Assembly (NCBI RefSeq): GCF_014698965.1 | Contig: NZ_JACXAE010000092.1 | Span: forward strand, 1-64,000 | Direction of reading: 5' to 3' | Length of the DNA: 64,000 nt | Source of the DNA: Iningainema tapete BLCC-T55 | GTDB taxonomy: Bacteria > Cyanobacteriota > Cyanobacteriia > Cyanobacteriales > Nostocaceae | Shown here: one piece after another, positions 50,062-58,953 of the stretch | Numbering within the stretch: position 1 is the stretch's first letter | How the letters are laid out: each line of letters begins with the position of its first letter | Made by a program: the position numbers and the translations under genes | Notes under the pieces: generated by a model | Told to the model about the DNA's origin: nothing | The model's input: only the letters and a program-made list of their open reading frames with translations | The model's database searches: none

Positions 50062-51132
50062 CTATGTCAAAGCGACGACTGATGCTTTTGCGGCAATTTC
50101 TTTAGCGATCGCCACTAAAGCTCTTGCACTCTTTGATTCTGGTTCAGCTACAACAATTGGAACACCATTGTCTCCACCTACTCTTGTGGAAATCTCCAAT
50201 GGCACGCACCCCAGCAACGGCACACCCAACTGGGCGGCTGTTTTCTCTCCACCTCCTGAACCAAAAATGTCATACTGCTTTTCTGGCATGTCTGGTGGCA
50301 CAAAATAGCTCATGTTCTCTACTATACCTAATATAGGTATATTCATTTGCTGGAACATCATCAAGCCTTTACGTGAATCTAACAATGCCACCGTTTGTGG
50401 TGTAGTCACAATTACCGCCCCTGCAATTGGTACTGCTTGTGTCAAAGTTAACTGAGCATCCCCTGTTCCTGGGGGCATATCCACAATTAAATAATCCAGT
50501 TCTCCCCATTGCACTTGATAGAGGAACTGACGAATTATCCCATTTAACATTGGTCCGCGCCAAATTACTGGTTGATCGCGGTCAATTAAGAAGCCCATTG
50601 AAACTAATTTGACGCCATGATTAAAAGCAGGTTCCAGGACTTCTCCTTTTTCTGTTTGACGTGTTGTTATTTGCACATCGCTTAATCCTAACATTGTGGG
50701 ATCGTTAGGACCATAAATATCGGCATCCAGTAAACCTACTTTTGCTCCTGTTTGGGCTAAAGCCACCGCTACATTTACCGCTACCGTACTTTTACCCACA
50801 CCTCCTTTACCACTGGATACAGCGATAATGTTTCTCACACCTGTAATCCCAGTGCGATCAGGCAAACCTTTTTGCTGAGGTGTCTCCGCTGTCACATCTA
50901 CCAATACCTCTGTGACTCCTGGTAACTTTTTCACAGCTTTTTGGCAATCCTCGACAATAAATTCACGTAATGGACAAGCTGGTGTTGTTAAAACTAAAGT
51001 GAAGCTAACCTTGCCTCCGTCAATTTTGATGTTGCGAATCATATTCAGTTCTACCAGACTTTTACGCAGTTCCGGGTCTTGCACTGGTCGCAACACTTCT
51101 AAAACCGACTGAGTATCAACTACTTCGTACAT
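50062..51132 (-). CDS. Mrp/ApbC-type iron-sulfur carrier P-loop ATPase
   Basis: The 356-residue protein carries an N-terminal MIP18/DUF59 domain (about 1-85; VLEVLRPVQDPELRKSLVEL and TTPACPLRE). The Mrp/NBP35 P-loop domain follows, with the deviant Walker A GKGGVGKST, DADIYGPNDPTMLG and YLIVDMPPGTGDAQ. Family members assemble and transfer [4Fe-4S] clusters using two cysteines per dimer; the usual C-terminal CxxC is replaced by MSYFVPPDMPE, as in many cyanobacterial forms. It precedes rodA on the same strand. Confidence 0.9.
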   Translation of the reverse strand: MYEVVDTQSVLEVLRPVQDPELRKSLVELNMIRNIKIDGGKVSFTLVLTTPACPLREFIVEDCQKAVKKLPGVTEVLVDVTAETPQQKGLPDRTGITGVRNIIAVSSGKGGVGKSTVAVNVAVALAQTGAKVGLLDADIYGPNDPTMLGLSDVQITTRQTEKGEVLEPAFNHGVKLVSMGFLIDRDQPVIWRGPMLNGIIRQFLYQVQWGELDYLIVDMPPGTGDAQLTLTQAVPIAGAVIVTTPQTVALLDSRKGLMMFQQMNIPILGIVENMSYFVPPDMPEKQYDIFGSGGGEKTAAQLGVPLLGCVPLEISTRVGGDNGVPIVVAEPESKSARALVAIAKEIAAKASVVALT

Positions 51133-51194
51133 AATATTTTTACAAAATTGTAATAAATTTTAACGAAAATAAAATTTTCACCATTTGGATCTTA

Positions 51195-51262
51195 ACTGTC
51201 ATTGGTCATTTGTCATTGGTCATTTGTCTAATATTAATGACTAATGACCAATGACTAATGAC
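51195..51262. repeat. GTCATTGGTCATTTGTCAT repeats
   Basis: Tandem CATTGGTCATTTGT units are followed by their complement AATGACTAATGACCAATGAC. A self-complementary STRR array in the spacer between the SRPBCC gene's end and the Mrp gene's promoter. Confidence 0.65.
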
Positions 51263-51268
51263 TAAAAA

Positions 51269-51787
51269 TCAAAACAACCATCCGTGACTAGATTTTCTTT
51301 TACCTGAGACAGCCTGTAATGCGGTTTTTTCCACAGCCTCGACTAAAGCCCGTGCCACCCGATGAGCATATGGACGGGAAAAAGACCAAATTAAGGGTGA
51401 TAGCCAACCGCGTAGTGTGACCGAATAAAATAGATAAGTGCCACATACAGTGGACTCAACGCGGTAAGTTAACCTTTCTTCCACACCCGGAATTGCCAGC
51501 ACTCTAATACAGAGTAACTCTTTGGGGTTAACACGTTCAACAAAAATGCGAATGGGAATTGGCGAAAACCGTGTCACTGCCTGGAAAATTAAACCAGGTT
51601 TGGGTACTAATCCGTAAGGAACGTTGGTACTTTTGAGGAGTGGATGCCAGGAAACATCTGCTAAGTCAACTACCTTTAGCCATAGTTCGTCGCCAGAAGC
51701 TGAACTAATCTCCCGATAAGTCCGCACCAGAGAAACGCAAAACTTACGCCCTTTGCGGTGGATGAGTTTGGACAACCATTCTTGCAT
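51269..51787 (-). CDS. SRPBCC-family protein
   Basis: From ATG 51787 (MQEWLSKLIHRKG) the product has 172 residues; the frame continues 17 codons upstream to an ATG at 51838 but without typical sequence. WLKVVDLADVSWHPLLKSTN, VPYGLVPKPGLIFQAVTRFS and RVLAIPGVEERLTYRVESTV fit the SRPBCC (START-like) fold with its lipid or pigment cavity. The C-terminal basic tail GKRKSSHGWLF is short. The ligand and role are unknown. It diverges from hemF with a 355-bp spacer. Confidence 0.75.
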   Translation of the reverse strand: MQEWLSKLIHRKGRKFCVSLVRTYREISSASGDELWLKVVDLADVSWHPLLKSTNVPYGLVPKPGLIFQAVTRFSPIPIRIFVERVNPKELLCIRVLAIPGVEERLTYRVESTVCGTYLFYSVTLRGWLSPLIWSFSRPYAHRVARALVEAVEKTALQAVSGKRKSSHGWLF

Positions 51788-52142
51788 ATTCCCAATCCTC
51801 CTCGCTACATGTTTGGTAACTCTGGCAAAATTCCACAACTGTGTAAAACTCCTAAATTATGGTTTTTGGTGAGAGACTGTTTACCTGGAGTCGTTTGTTT
51901 CGGTTTTCGCTCAACCAGAAGCTAGGTTGAATGGGCGTCAGAATTTTCACTGATGGGATTCCTGGGTAATGCAGTCACCGATTATGATACCATGATGATT
52001 TTAAGTACTAAAGCTGTGTGTCATCCTTCATGTTTTCCAACTTATGGTAACTTTTGCTAAAAAAAGTTGAGAAAACTCAATCAACAGACAAGCACGTACA
52101 CAGTTTAAGAGAGAATTACTGAAGCCAAAAAGAAAAAAGTTT
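51788..52142. other. Divergent spacer before hemF
   Basis: No gene is seen in about 350 bp. Short motifs such as CTGGAGTCG and AAAAAAGTTGAGAAAACTCA (a small imperfect palindrome near 52059-52079) are present. The promoters of the SRPBCC gene and hemF must lie here. Confidence 0.4.
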
Positions 52143-53180
52143 ATGTTGACATCCCACTCCACTTTATTGCCAGCAGAATCAACGCAATCTTTGCCACCAG
52201 AGGACGCCAAGAGCAGAGTCCGCGAGTTTATGCAACATTTGCAAGACCAAATTACTCAAACTTTGGCTCTTTTAGACGGTGTAGGGAGTTTTCAAGAAGA
52301 TGCGTGGGAACGTCCGGAAGGCGGTGGAGGGCGATCGCGTATCATGAGTGAAGGCGCAATTTTTGAACAAGCTGGTGTTGGCTTTTCGGAAGTTTGGGGA
52401 ACCCATTTACCACCTTCCATTCTCACTCAACGTCCAGACGCTGAGGGACACAAATTTTATGCCACAGGTACTTCAATGGTACTACATCCTCGTAGTCCTT
52501 ATGTGCCAACAGTCCATCTCAATTATCGCTATTTTGAAGCAGGTCCTGTGTGGTGGTTTGGTGGTGGAGCTGATTTGACTCCTTACTACCCTTTTGCAGA
52601 AGATGCAATACATTTTCACAAAACTTTAAAACAAGCTTGTGACGCTCACCATTCCGAGTATTACCCTGTGTTTAAGCGTTGGTGCGATGAATATTTCTAC
52701 CTGAAACATCGGGGAGAAACGCGGGGTGTGGGGGGTTTATTTTTTGATTACCAAGATGGTCAGAGTCAATTGTATCGCGGTCCTCATCCAGATAATGCAG
52801 CCGCTATTTACAGTAACTCCATCGGCACACCTGCGCCACGTAGTTGGGAAGACTTGTTTGCATTTGTACAAGACTGCGGCAACGCATTTTTACCAGCTTA
52901 CGTACCAATAGTAGAACGACGGCACAAAATGGAATATGGCGACAAAGAACGCAATTTTCAACTATACCGTCGTGGAAGGTATGTAGAATTCAACTTAGTT
53001 TACGACAGAGGAACCATTTTTGGTTTACAAACCAATGGACGCACAGAATCAATCCTGATGTCATTACCGCCTTTGGTACGCTGGCAATACAATTACCAAC
53101 CAGAACCAAATTCCCCTGAAGCACAGTTGTACGAAACCTTCTTGAAGCCTCAAGATTGGATTAACTGGAATCATCAGTAG
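52143..53180 (+). CDS. hemF: Oxygen-dependent coproporphyrinogen III oxidase
   Basis: HemF converts coproporphyrinogen III to protoporphyrinogen IX by two oxidative decarboxylations using O2, on the heme and chlorophyll path. The 345 residues show the family motifs: [65 protein letters not shown] and [19 protein letters not shown]. It is normal in length. The ATG 52143 starts an N-terminus of moderate conservation. Cyanobacteria commonly also have the oxygen-independent HemN. It stands alone. Confidence 0.96.
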   Translation: MLTSHSTLLPAESTQSLPPEDAKSRVREFMQHLQDQITQTLALLDGVGSFQEDAWERPEGGGGRSRIMSEGAIFEQAGVGFSEVWGTHLPPSILTQRPDAEGHKFYATGTSMVLHPRSPYVPTVHLNYRYFEAGPVWWFGGGADLTPYYPFAEDAIHFHKTLKQACDAHHSEYYPVFKRWCDEYFYLKHRGETRGVGGLFFDYQDGQSQLYRGPHPDNAAAIYSNSIGTPAPRSWEDLFAFVQDCGNAFLPAYVPIVERRHKMEYGDKERNFQLYRRGRYVEFNLVYDRGTIFGLQTNGRTESILMSLPPLVRWQYNYQPEPNSPEAQLYETFLKPQDWINWNHQ

Positions 53181-53333
53181 TCCTTACTGCTACACTTAGT
53201 ACCCGATTGTGTGAGTTAAACTACTACAAGCAACCACACAGCAATAAAAGTGACATTATGAGCTGTGGTTTGTTAATCTCAAACTACAGCTTCTGTCTGT
53301 TATATTCATTGATTTTAAGAATGCTAAGGGGAA

Positions 53334-53711
53334 ATGAGTGTGATTCATATCGAGCAAAAAACTTATACAACGCAGGATGGTAATACAGTAATCGTTTTGA
53401 CACCAGTAGGTCGTTTAGACATTACCACAGCTTGGCAGTTTCGTCTGAAGTTACAGGAATGTATTTCCAAACTCAGTCGTCATGTGGTAGTAAATCTGGG
53501 TCAGGTAAATTTTATTGATAGTTCTGGTCTTACATCACTAGTCGCCGGAATGCGCGATGCTGATAAAGTCAAAGGTAGTTTCCGGATCTGTAACGTACAT
53601 CCAGAAGCAAAGCTGGTATTTGAAGTTACTATGATGGACACAGTATTTGAAATCTTTGAAACTGAGGAAGAAGCTTTAGAAGGTGTACCTCGAAGTATTG
53701 CTGCTAGTTAA
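53334..53711 (+). CDS. STAS-domain anti-sigma factor antagonist
   Basis: The 125-residue STAS domain has HIEQKTYTTQDGNTVIVLTP, then the phospho-acceptor in NFIDSSGLTSLVAGMRDADK and FRICNVHPEAKLVFEVTMMD. It is a paralog of the product at 21998-22357, sharing DxSGLxSLV, CNV and FEIF. A good Shine-Dalgarno, AAGGGG, precedes ATG 53334. As in the paralog there is no adjacent RsbW-type kinase or phosphatase. Partner-switching control of a sigma factor or of a membrane enzyme is inference. Confidence 0.87.
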   Translation: MSVIHIEQKTYTTQDGNTVIVLTPVGRLDITTAWQFRLKLQECISKLSRHVVVNLGQVNFIDSSGLTSLVAGMRDADKVKGSFRICNVHPEAKLVFEVTMMDTVFEIFETEEEALEGVPRSIAAS

Positions 53712-53724
53712 CGAATGGAATTTT

Positions 53725-53783
53725 TGTAGATGTTCTGCCGGAACGTCTGTATTTGTAGAGACGTTCTGGCGGAACGTCTCCAC
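53725..53783. repeat. Two AGACGTTC-family palindromes
   Basis: A first imperfect copy (TGTAGATGTTCTGCC / GGAACGTCTGTA, about 53725-53750) is directly followed by a second (TGTAGAGACGTTCTGG / CGGAACGTCTCCAC, 53754-53783). They sit between convergent genes and may act as bidirectional terminators. Confidence 0.75.
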
Positions 53784-53789
53784 CCGAAT

Positions 53790-54395
53790 TCAGAATTCAG
53801 TACCGCTTTGCTTAGTGTAGCGAAAAGGTCCCAACATCGCTCCCCATAAAGCTTTTCCCGTATTAGGATCAATCCCTTTGTCGTAACTGAGAAATTCATG
53901 CTCAGTGGCTTCAAACCCTAAAGAAACCTGTATAGTTTGTCCAAGATAAGTAAAGCGGCAACAGGTTTCCACAGGAGGGATGGCAGTAAACTTGTAACGA
54001 TTGTCGGCTAATGTTTGCCCTGTGACATTGAGGATGCAGCTCGGTAGTAATTCTAATTGCTCCGGAGTCAAATCTTGAAGTAAAGTGGGATTACGTCCAG
54101 CACCAATGAATGGCGTTGGATCTTTAAACATATAGTACTGTACTTGTAGAGGTGCATTATCAGGGCTGTGTCCTTCCACAAGCCGCATGATTCTTTGGCG
54201 GTAAGGTTTATCTAGGTTGATAATATTGGCTTGTTCGGCAAATATTGTTAAGCTATCTTCTGGGAAAATAGGAATAAGTCTTTGCCACATCTGTAGGTGA
54301 ACATACCAAGCAGGCTCACTTAAAGCTTGTTCTCGGTTATTAAATTCCCCTACCATATACTTAGCAAGGGTACGTAACTGGGAAGATAACTGCAT
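53790..54395 (-). CDS. CpcT/CpeT-type chromophore lyase
   Basis: The 201-residue protein fits the CpcT/CpeT family: LRTLAKYMVGEFNNREQALS, then FAEQANIINLDKPYRQRIMR, and a C-terminal beta-rich part with CCRFTYLGQTIQVSLGFEAT. Family members attach phycocyanobilin or phycoerythrobilin to Cys-153-type sites of phycobiliprotein beta subunits. Which chromophore and subunit cannot be read here. It is followed across palindromes by the STAS gene on the other strand. No phycobiliprotein genes are in the window. Confidence 0.85.
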   Translation of the reverse strand: MQLSSQLRTLAKYMVGEFNNREQALSEPAWYVHLQMWQRLIPIFPEDSLTIFAEQANIINLDKPYRQRIMRLVEGHSPDNAPLQVQYYMFKDPTPFIGAGRNPTLLQDLTPEQLELLPSCILNVTGQTLADNRYKFTAIPPVETCCRFTYLGQTIQVSLGFEATEHEFLSYDKGIDPNTGKALWGAMLGPFRYTKQSGTEF

Positions 54396-54436
54396 AAACT
54401 TCGGGTATACTAAATGGTGTTATTCCCAATAAATCA

Positions 54437-54520
54437 TTTAACCGCCAAGACGCCAAGTAAGCCTTCCCTTCGGGACGCGACCCGATCGCGCAGCGTCTCC
54501 GACAGGAGAAGAAAAGAAGG
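54437..54520. repeat. Dispersed repeat (CCGCCAAGACGCCAAG type) with nested GC palindromes
   Basis: AACCGCCAAGACGCCAAGTA is followed by CCTTCCCTTCGGGACGCGAC and GCGCAGCGTCTCCGACAGG. The CCAAGACGCCAAG core is complementary to the piece at 4160-4179. The 300-bp spacer between the lyase gene and thf1 has no gene besides this. Confidence 0.55.
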
Positions 54521-54697
54521 ACTTGTGTTTACAATTTATTTAGGATCGCTATAGTAGGGCTATATTCTGATATAATTGTGCTGCTTTAATCAAGCTATCA
54601 AGCCATTGACATTTTCTGCTGAGAGCGGATACCGTAAATTGGCAAAGTGGCATAAAATCAAGAAAATAAACAAACGTCGCCCTCAGAATTTTTATTT

Positions 54698-55402
54698 GTG
54701 AATAACGTCCGTACCGTATCTGATACAAAAAGAACTTTTTACAGCCTTCACACTCGTCCAATCAATACGATTTATCGTCGAGTAGTGGAAGAATTGATGG
54801 TGGAAATACACCTATTATCAGTAAATGCCGATTTCAGGTACGATCCTATCTATGCCTTGGGTGTAGTCACCGCTTTTAACCGCTTCATGCAAGGTTATCA
54901 GCCAGAAAGGGATCACGAGTCCATTTTTAATGCCCTGCTACAGGCAACACAACAAGATCCACAACTCTATCAACAAGATGCCCTCATGTTGCAAGCGGTA
55001 GCGCAAAGCTTACCAACACCAGAACTAATTAGCTGGTTAAGTCAGAAAGCACCTCATCCAGAAATAGACGGAAATTTGCAACTCACACTCGAAGCGATCG
55101 CTAACAATCCCAATTTCAAGTACAATCGCTTATTTGCAATTGGTGTATTTTCTTTATTGGAATTTTCAGATCCAGAATTAGTTAAAGACGAAAAGCGACG
55201 TACAGAAGCATTGAAAACCATTGCAACTGGTTTAAAAATATCAGACGACAAGCTGAATAAAGATTTGGAGCTATACCGCTCTAATTTAGATAAAATGGCG
55301 CAAGCACTGGTAGTAATGGCAGATATGCTTACCGCCGATCGCAAAAAACGAGAACAGCGTACTCAACAGTCAAGTACCATTTCTCCTCCTAAGGAAGCGT
55401 GA
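54698..55402 (+). CDS. thf1: Photosystem II biogenesis protein Thf1/Psb29
   Basis: Thf1 (Psb29) supports assembly and repair of photosystem II, acting with FtsH proteases. The 234-residue product has the family's N-terminal VRTVSDTKRTFYSLHTRPIN, then TIYRRVVEELMVEIHLLSVN. The middle repeats the NxxFxYxRLFAIGVFSLLE pattern, and a basic coiled tail follows (DRKKREQRTQQS). The start is GTG 54698; no ATG fits so well. It is monocistronic. Length is normal. Confidence 0.93.
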   Translation: MNNVRTVSDTKRTFYSLHTRPINTIYRRVVEELMVEIHLLSVNADFRYDPIYALGVVTAFNRFMQGYQPERDHESIFNALLQATQQDPQLYQQDALMLQAVAQSLPTPELISWLSQKAPHPEIDGNLQLTLEAIANNPNFKYNRLFAIGVFSLLEFSDPELVKDEKRRTEALKTIATGLKISDDKLNKDLELYRSNLDKMAQALVVMADMLTADRKKREQRTQQSSTISPPKEA

Positions 55403-55484
55403 TCAAAAGAGTGGGGGAGTTTATGAGAGAGGGAGAAAATAAACTCTAATTCTCCCCTACTCCCCTACCCCCCTACTGCCCTAC

Positions 55485-56111
55485 TCATCTTTTCGGTGCA
55501 GGAGTTGCTGGTACTTGCGGCAAGACAGGGGCTGGATTTACCGGAGTAATTTGACTGGAAGGAGGCGGTAAGGGTACATTGGGTATTTGGGGCAGCACAG
55601 GAGTGTATGGTGGTACTGCTCCTGGTACGTTAGGATTAACGGGGAAACTGGGAGAAGTGTATGAAGGTGTGTTGGGAGTAGACGATGAACCTGGTATAAT
55701 CCCTAAAGATACGCGATCGCCTCCCACTTGTCGCAGTAATTCCAGCATTTCAATGACACTGCTGTAAGTTGCTGACTTAGAAGCATTCAGAACTACAGTA
55801 CCTTTGGGATTTTGTTGAAGATACCTTTTTAAAATCGCCGTTAACTGTTCTCGTTCTACTGGCTGTTTTTCTACGTATAATTGATTAACTGCATCTATAG
55901 TTACAGGTAGTATGTCTTTTCCACTTGGAGAGGTGACTACACTAGAAGCTGTAGCTGAACTGGCTTTGGGTAAATCAACATTAATCGCTTGTTGTCGAGT
56001 AAATTGTAATGATGCCAGTATAAAAAACGTCAATATACAAAAAATGACATCAATTAAGGGAATGAGTTGAACTTGTGCTTCTTCAATTGGATTATGCAGA
56101 TTAACTTTCAT
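55485..56111 (-). CDS. exbD: ExbD/TolR-type biopolymer transport protein
   Basis: The 208-residue protein has one N-terminal membrane helix (VQLIPLIDVIFCILTFFILAS, about 13-35) with the proton-path Asp at about 21 (LIDVIF). It is followed by the periplasmic peptide-binding domain (TIDAVNQLYVEKQPVEREQL, TVVLNASKSATYSSVIEMLE). A Pro/Ser/Asn-rich tail of about 65 residues (NPNVPGAVPPYTPVLPQIPN) is unusual in length and presumably spans toward the wall. It lies 36 bp after exbB on the same strand. A TonB partner is not in the window. Confidence 0.9.
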   Translation of the reverse strand: MKVNLHNPIEEAQVQLIPLIDVIFCILTFFILASLQFTRQQAINVDLPKASSATASSVVTSPSGKDILPVTIDAVNQLYVEKQPVEREQLTAILKRYLQQNPKGTVVLNASKSATYSSVIEMLELLRQVGGDRVSLGIIPGSSSTPNTPSYTSPSFPVNPNVPGAVPPYTPVLPQIPNVPLPPPSSQITPVNPAPVLPQVPATPAPKR

Positions 56112-56147
56112 TATTTCACTCTCTCACTTAAGACAGATGCTTGATTA

Positions 56148-56915
56148 TTAATTATCTTTCGGTTCTGATAAATCAGATTCGGCTGGGGGTTCAGGCGTTG
56201 GAGAAAACTTTCTACCTTTTTTGCGCCCTGTAAAATTTTCTCTTGAGGATTCTTGTACTATTGGCGGAGAAATCGCATTCCCAATACTTAAATCAGGTAG
56301 TGACTGTAAGTAAAGTATCTCTAAATCATTGCCGGCTTTACGAAATATTTTGACTTGATTGACTAAAAGACCTTGAAATAGTCGGTAAAATACAAGACTA
56401 AAGATGGCGATCGCTAGCCCTAGAGCCGTACTATACAGAGATTCTCCAATACCAGTAGTCACCCCAGCCGTTGATGCGGTGCCTAAATCGCCAATTTTAA
56501 TTGCTTCCAAAGACTTAATTAAGCCCCATACAGTTCCAAACAACCCGAGCAGAGGGGCAACAGCAATCACCAGTTCCAAAACTTTTTCACCCCGACGCAT
56601 CTGCGCCAATTCTGTTTCTGCGCTTGACTCTAGTGCGAGGCGAAATAGTTCTGGGGTACTTTTTGGTAAACTTAATGGGGCAAATAGAAACCTGCCGATT
56701 GGTTGATCGATTGCCCTTCTAGCAATTTCTGTAGCTGTTCCCCAATTATCACGTGCTGCATCTAAGACGCGATCAACTGTTTGCCTTTCTTGGCTCAAAA
56801 TTCGCAACCAGAACCACAGACGTTCCAATATTACACTTAAACACAAAACAGAAAAGAAAAGCATCGGCCAGACTACTGGTCCCACCTTTTCAATGAAAGC
56901 ACGTATAACATCCAC
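56148..56915 (-). CDS. exbB: ExbB/TolQ/MotA-type proton channel
   Basis: The 255-residue protein has three membrane helices (around 12-30, 105-125 and 150-172), with VAPLLGLFGTVWGLIKSLEA and STAGVTTGIGESLYSTALGL, the TolQ-type pore motifs. The cytoplasmic loop lies between helices one and two. A Lys/Pro-rich C-terminal tail (GRKKGRKFSPTPEPPAESDL) follows. With ExbD it forms the proton-driven motor for TonB-type outer membrane transport (iron, B12) or wall functions. It is the first gene of the pair; promoter upstream in 56916-57112. Confidence 0.91.
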   Translation of the reverse strand: MDVIRAFIEKVGPVVWPMLFFSVLCLSVILERLWFWLRILSQERQTVDRVLDAARDNWGTATEIARRAIDQPIGRFLFAPLSLPKSTPELFRLALESSAETELAQMRRGEKVLELVIAVAPLLGLFGTVWGLIKSLEAIKIGDLGTASTAGVTTGIGESLYSTALGLAIAIFSLVFYRLFQGLLVNQVKIFRKAGNDLEILYLQSLPDLSIGNAISPPIVQESSRENFTGRKKGRKFSPTPEPPAESDLSEPKDN

Positions 56916-57112
56916 TGTTTTTCATTTCCTCCATATGCAAGAAGTTTAACTTTCTCAAAGCATTTTTATAATACTGAAAACTATTGGAATTTTTATAGAT
57001 TGAGTGACAATAACTTACTCGTTCGCATCTACCAGACAAATTAGGACGGTTATTCCCACAGGAAGTGTAGGACATTATTTGCCAAAATTAAAGGTAACTA
57101 GAGGTAAAAGTC

Positions 57113-57427
57113 ATGAAATTTTCTATCCAATCTGTTTATGCTTGGTATCGCGATTTGCTTCGTAACCCTAAATATCGCTGGTGGGTTATTTTAGGAACCT
57201 TGGTTTATTTCATTAGCCCCATTGATATTGTCCCTGACTTTCTACCCTTGGTGGGAGAGATCGATGATGTGTTCCTTGTAACTTTGCTAGTTTCTGAAGT
57301 TTCTGGGCTACTAATTGAAAGCTTCAAAGCGCGTAAGGGTCAAGTGGATGCTCAAACTAATAATACCACTGAAACTCCCACTGCCAATGCCAGTACCATT
57401 GATGTTGATGCCGTTTCTGTTAAGTAA
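57113..57427 (+). CDS. YkvA/DUF1232-family membrane protein
   Basis: The 104-residue product has the DUF1232 motif YFISPIDIVPDFLPLVGEID, flanked by two membrane-type helices (WWVILGTLVYFISP and DDVFLVTLLVSEVSGLLI). The N-terminal start SIQSVYAWYRDLLRNPKY is typical. The last 30 residues are Thr/Asn-rich and low-complexity. The family is widespread and of unknown function. It is monocistronic, followed by a terminator. Confidence 0.85.
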   Translation: MKFSIQSVYAWYRDLLRNPKYRWWVILGTLVYFISPIDIVPDFLPLVGEIDDVFLVTLLVSEVSGLLIESFKARKGQVDAQTNNTTETPTANASTIDVDAVSVK

Positions 57428-57488
57428 TATTAGCTACTTCTCGAAAAAGCTAATTCATAATTAAAAAAGAAACTGGGTTTGTAAATGT

Positions 57489-57521
57489 AAAAAGCAAAAC
57501 ATCCGGTTTCTTTTGCTTTTT
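57489..57521 (+). terminator. Intrinsic terminator after the YkvA-like gene
   Basis: AAAAAGCAAAA (57489-57499) and TTTTGCTTTTT (57511-57521) form an 11-bp perfect stem ending in a T-run. An outer pair, AGAAACTGG/CCGGTTTCT, overlaps it. Confidence 0.75.
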
Positions 57522-57564
57522 GGATGTAAAAGTCATAAAAGTTACATCTACAATCCAAAATCCT

Positions 57565-58365
57565 ATGAGCGATCGCCCCATTATAGGACTAATTCCCGCT
57601 GGTGGACAAGCAACCAGGATATCCCCCTTACCACTTAGTAAAGAATTATATCCTATAGGTTTTCAAGAAGTTGGTCAAAAATCTAACTGGCGTCCCAAGG
57701 TAGTTTGTCACTATTTGCTGGAAAAAATGCGACTAGCTGGCATTAAAACGGCATATTTTATACTACGGTCAGGAAAGTGGGATATTCCTGCATACTTTGG
57801 TGATGGCACAATGCTGTCTCTGAACTTGGGCTATTTAATTATGGGTTTGCCTTATGGTGTACCTTTTACTTTAGATCAGGCTTATCCTTTTGTTACTGAT
57901 GCGATCGTCGCTTTGGGTTTTCCGGATATTTTATTTGAGCCTCAAGATGCTTTTGTACGACTGCTGGCACGTCAAAAGGTAAGCAATGCCGATGTTGTCT
58001 TGGGATTATTTCCCACAAATCAACCGCACAAAGCAGGAATGGTAGAGTTCGACGAAAGCGGCAAAGTACACCTAATCATTGAAAAACCGCTACAATCAAA
58101 TTTACGTTACATGTGGGGCATTGCAGTGTGGACACCTGCTTTTACTCAGTTTTTGCACGAATATCTTTTCACAATCAGAGCTAATAGCGATTTATCACAG
58201 TTACCAGAATTACCTATAGGTGATATAATCCAAGCCGCTATATACAAGGGTATGCACGTAGAAGCAGAAGCTTTTCCCAATGGTACTTATATAGATATTG
58301 GCACACCAGATGATTTAGTCAGAGCAGTGCAGCAGCTAACTGCTTTGGCAAATGGAAATTTGTAA
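57565..58365 (+). CDS. Sugar nucleotidyltransferase (NTP_transferase family)
   Basis: From ATG 57565 the product has 266 residues. GLIPAGGQATRISPLPLSKE is the nucleotide-binding signature (GGxxTR-x-PL-x-K) of RmlA/GalU-type enzymes that make NDP-sugars from a sugar-1-phosphate and NTP. FVTDAIVALGFPDILFEPQD is the variant of the Mg2+-binding Asp region. IIEKPLQSNLRYMWGIAVW and GTYIDIGTPDDLVRAVQQL match the sugar-binding end. The substrate is unclear. The frame extends 15 codons upstream to TTG 57520, inside the terminator of the preceding gene, so that start is unlikely. Confidence 0.87.
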   Translation: MSDRPIIGLIPAGGQATRISPLPLSKELYPIGFQEVGQKSNWRPKVVCHYLLEKMRLAGIKTAYFILRSGKWDIPAYFGDGTMLSLNLGYLIMGLPYGVPFTLDQAYPFVTDAIVALGFPDILFEPQDAFVRLLARQKVSNADVVLGLFPTNQPHKAGMVEFDESGKVHLIIEKPLQSNLRYMWGIAVWTPAFTQFLHEYLFTIRANSDLSQLPELPIGDIIQAAIYKGMHVEAEAFPNGTYIDIGTPDDLVRAVQQLTALANGNL

Positions 58366-58480
58366 AAATTTCTAACTTTCAGGAACTGACTAGGTGGGAG
58401 TTTTAGTCATAATTAACATAACGACCTATATATAACTTCTATAACTAGCAATCGGGGAATATATCCCCACTGTTTATCAG

Positions 58481-58511
58481 CAAAAACCCGGTGAAAATGA
58501 CCGGGTTTTTG
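58481..58511. terminator. Bidirectional hairpin terminator
   Basis: CAAAAACCCGG (58481-58491) / CCGGGTTTTTG (58501-58511): an 11-bp stem with A/T-rich flanks on both strands, between convergent genes. Confidence 0.75.
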
Positions 58512-58539
58512 AATTTACAGTTGTCGCCGCATCCTTACT

Positions 58540-58788
58540 TTAAATCAGTTGCCGCAATTCATCTAAAGTATTTACAGTTCTAATTGCCTGCTGAATTGTT
58601 GTTAATCGCTCCAAATCGGAAATTTGAGAGATTTCTGGCATCAGTTGTAATCCCTCGCTGCCAAATTTTAGCTCTAATCCTAGTTCAATGCCTGATAATA
58701 TTCCTCGTCGCTCACCTCGTTGCTCACTTTCACTCACAATCTGCTGATACCAAGGAGATTCTCTTAATACCGCCATATCCCACCTCAT
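58540..58788 (-). pseudogene. C-terminal remnant of an Rpn-family (PD-(D/E)XK) nuclease/transposase
   Basis: The 82-residue frame starts RWDMAVLRESPWYQQIVSES, then EQRGERRGILSGIELGLELK and a C-terminal ERLTTIQQAIRTVNTLDELR. The RESPWYQxI...GxxxGxxxGI pattern is the usual linker-plus-tail of cyanobacterial Rpn/DUF2887/DUF4351 proteins, whose full length is about 250-300 residues. The nuclease domain is missing upstream. It is either a remnant or a short internal product. Rpn proteins occur in abundance as mobile genes. Confidence 0.6.
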
Positions 58789-58953
58789 GATTTGTTGAAC
58801 TAATGCTTTGTCTAATAGTTACGATTGGTATAGGCAAACATAAGCTTTTATTGGTATATGTTGCACAGGAGTTTTGCGATGCTCTCTTTTTTCATCAACC
58901 GTTTTGAGAAAATCGATTTTGATCTGAAGTCAAAATCAGTTCCTACCGTTCAG

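Noticed and set aside
54549-54761. A 70-codon minus-strand frame overlapping the thf1 start
   Set aside because: Shadow of the thf1 5' region; no motif.
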